A DNA stretch of 5,423 bases from contig JAKONL010000387.1 of assembly GCA_022701965.1 (NCBI GenBank), positions 1-5,423 of the forward strand, read 5' to 3'. The first letter of the stretch is position 1; every line of letters begins with the position of its first letter. The DNA is from Burkholderiaceae bacterium. Lineage in GTDB: Bacteria > Pseudomonadota > Gammaproteobacteria > Burkholderiales > Burkholderiaceae. The position numbers and the translations under genes were made by a program. Under the pieces are notes generated by a model. It made no database searches. It was not told the DNA's origin and was given only the letters and a program-made list of their open reading frames with translations. Shown piece by piece: positions 5,061 through 5,423 of the stretch.

Positions 5061-5405
5061 TCACGTTTCGGACGCCCGATGCTGAGCAACTTCGCGATAC
5101 CGCGATTCCGCGAAGATGGTCGAAAGCTGGTCCAGGAGATGCAGGTCTGCCGCCCACGACGGTGTGTCCGGAGGGCCTGGCACATCGTCGATGCCATCGC
5201 GGTGAAAAAAGCCGCGAAGGCTTGCCGCGGCGGCGGACTGATCTTCCCAGGAGTACGAGCCTTTCAGTACGACTGCCACAGCGGAGATTCTTTCCGCGAC
5301 CGTAGGCAACGAAAAATTCGATCGGCGCGCAGCCGAAGCAACCCGTTCGCAAGCATCGGCCAACCTCTGGCGATCGGCGTCGAAGCTTGCAAAGACGTCT
5401 TTCAT
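5061..5405 (-). CDS. Uncharacterised small cytoplasmic protein, start possibly beyond the window
   Basis: A 114-residue product with balanced, protein-like composition and no signal peptide; family not recognised. Visible: helical DADRQRLADACERVASAARR at 9-28, TVAERISAVAVVLKGSYSWEDQ at 35-56, an AAAASLRGFFHRDGIDDVPG region at 58-77, and helical W84 with AADLHLLDQLSTIFAESRYREVAQHR to 110. ATG 5405 has no ribosome site, and the six codons between it and the right edge (D-Q-R-L-S-P) are in frame without a stop, so the real start may lie outside the window. A competing same-strand frame over 5061-5352 is Arg/Cys-rich and less protein-like. A hairpin followed by six T residues sits inside this gene, in its own direction. 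It is followed at 62 nt by the small exported-protein gene on the same strand. Confidence 0.6.
   Translation of the reverse strand: MKDVFASFDADRQRLADACERVASAARRSNFSLPTVAERISAVAVVLKGSYSWEDQSAAAASLRGFFHRDGIDDVPGPPDTPSWAADLHLLDQLSTIFAESRYREVAQHRASET
5205..5231 (-). terminator. Terminator-like hairpin with T6 tract inside a predicted gene
   Basis: On the minus strand, GCCGCG (5231-5226) pairs perfectly with CGCGGC (5216-5211) across a 9-nt loop, followed at once by six T residues (5210-5205). The Ts encode Phe66-Phe67 of the 114-residue protein at 5061-5405. The structure points left, in the same direction as that gene, and the plus strand has no T run after the hairpin. It may be a real intragenic terminator or attenuator, or a chance result of GC-rich codons next to two TTT codons. 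Confidence 0.45.
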
Positions 5406-5423
5406 CGGTGACAGACGTTGATC

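Noticed and set aside
4999..5352. N-terminal extension of the small exported protein up to 5352
   Set aside because: Arg/Pro/Cys-rich sequence overlapping another likely gene, and it would bury the signal peptide in the interior.

Overview
The window is GC-rich (about 67% in the line I counted by hand inside the first gene). It reads like a chromosomal stretch of a betaproteobacterium, most likely Burkholderiales. The strongest pointer is a Bug-family (TctC-like) periplasmic solute receptor, a family greatly expanded in that order. Next to it lie a NodN/MaoC-type dehydratase and an alpha/beta hydrolase. No rRNA, tRNA, CRISPR array, insertion sequence or origin is visible.

Left half (1-2575), metabolic genes. 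An alpha/beta hydrolase (73-924, +) has an intact Ser-Asp-His triad. Its conserved N-terminal sequence continues upstream in the same frame across an in-frame TAA at 49-51, so the gene may be a nonsense-mutated pseudogene or a shortened form without its leader. It meets a convergent Bug receptor (908-1921, -) with a 17-nt tail-to-tail overlap. The receptor is divergent from a MaoC/NodN-like dehydratase (2103-2561, +) across a 181-nt region that should hold both promoters. A convincing intrinsic terminator (2546-2575) has the dehydratase stop codon in its loop. The plausible joint theme is uptake and CoA-linked breakdown of an unidentified carboxylic acid; this is inference from family roles only.

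Middle (2576-3631), small-gene segment. Two short cytoplasmic proteins are divergent and only 38 nt apart: a DUF7668-like protein (2696-3049, -) and an unassigned acidic 142-residue protein (3088-3516, +). GC falls to roughly 52-57% in the lines I counted in the latter. Short hairpins lie in the convergent gaps on each side.

Right part (3632-5423), a minus-strand run of three genes of unknown function, read right to left: a 114-residue cytoplasmic protein (5061-5405, possibly starting beyond the window), a 114-residue exported protein (4654-4998) with a duplicated DERSR motif, and a 318-residue helix-rich exported protein (3632-4588). A terminator-like hairpin plus six T residues lies inside the first of these, in its own transcription direction.

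I found no complete, clearly novel system. The best candidates for something undescribed are the small-gene segment, with its two uncharacterised exported proteins, and the intragenic terminator-like element.
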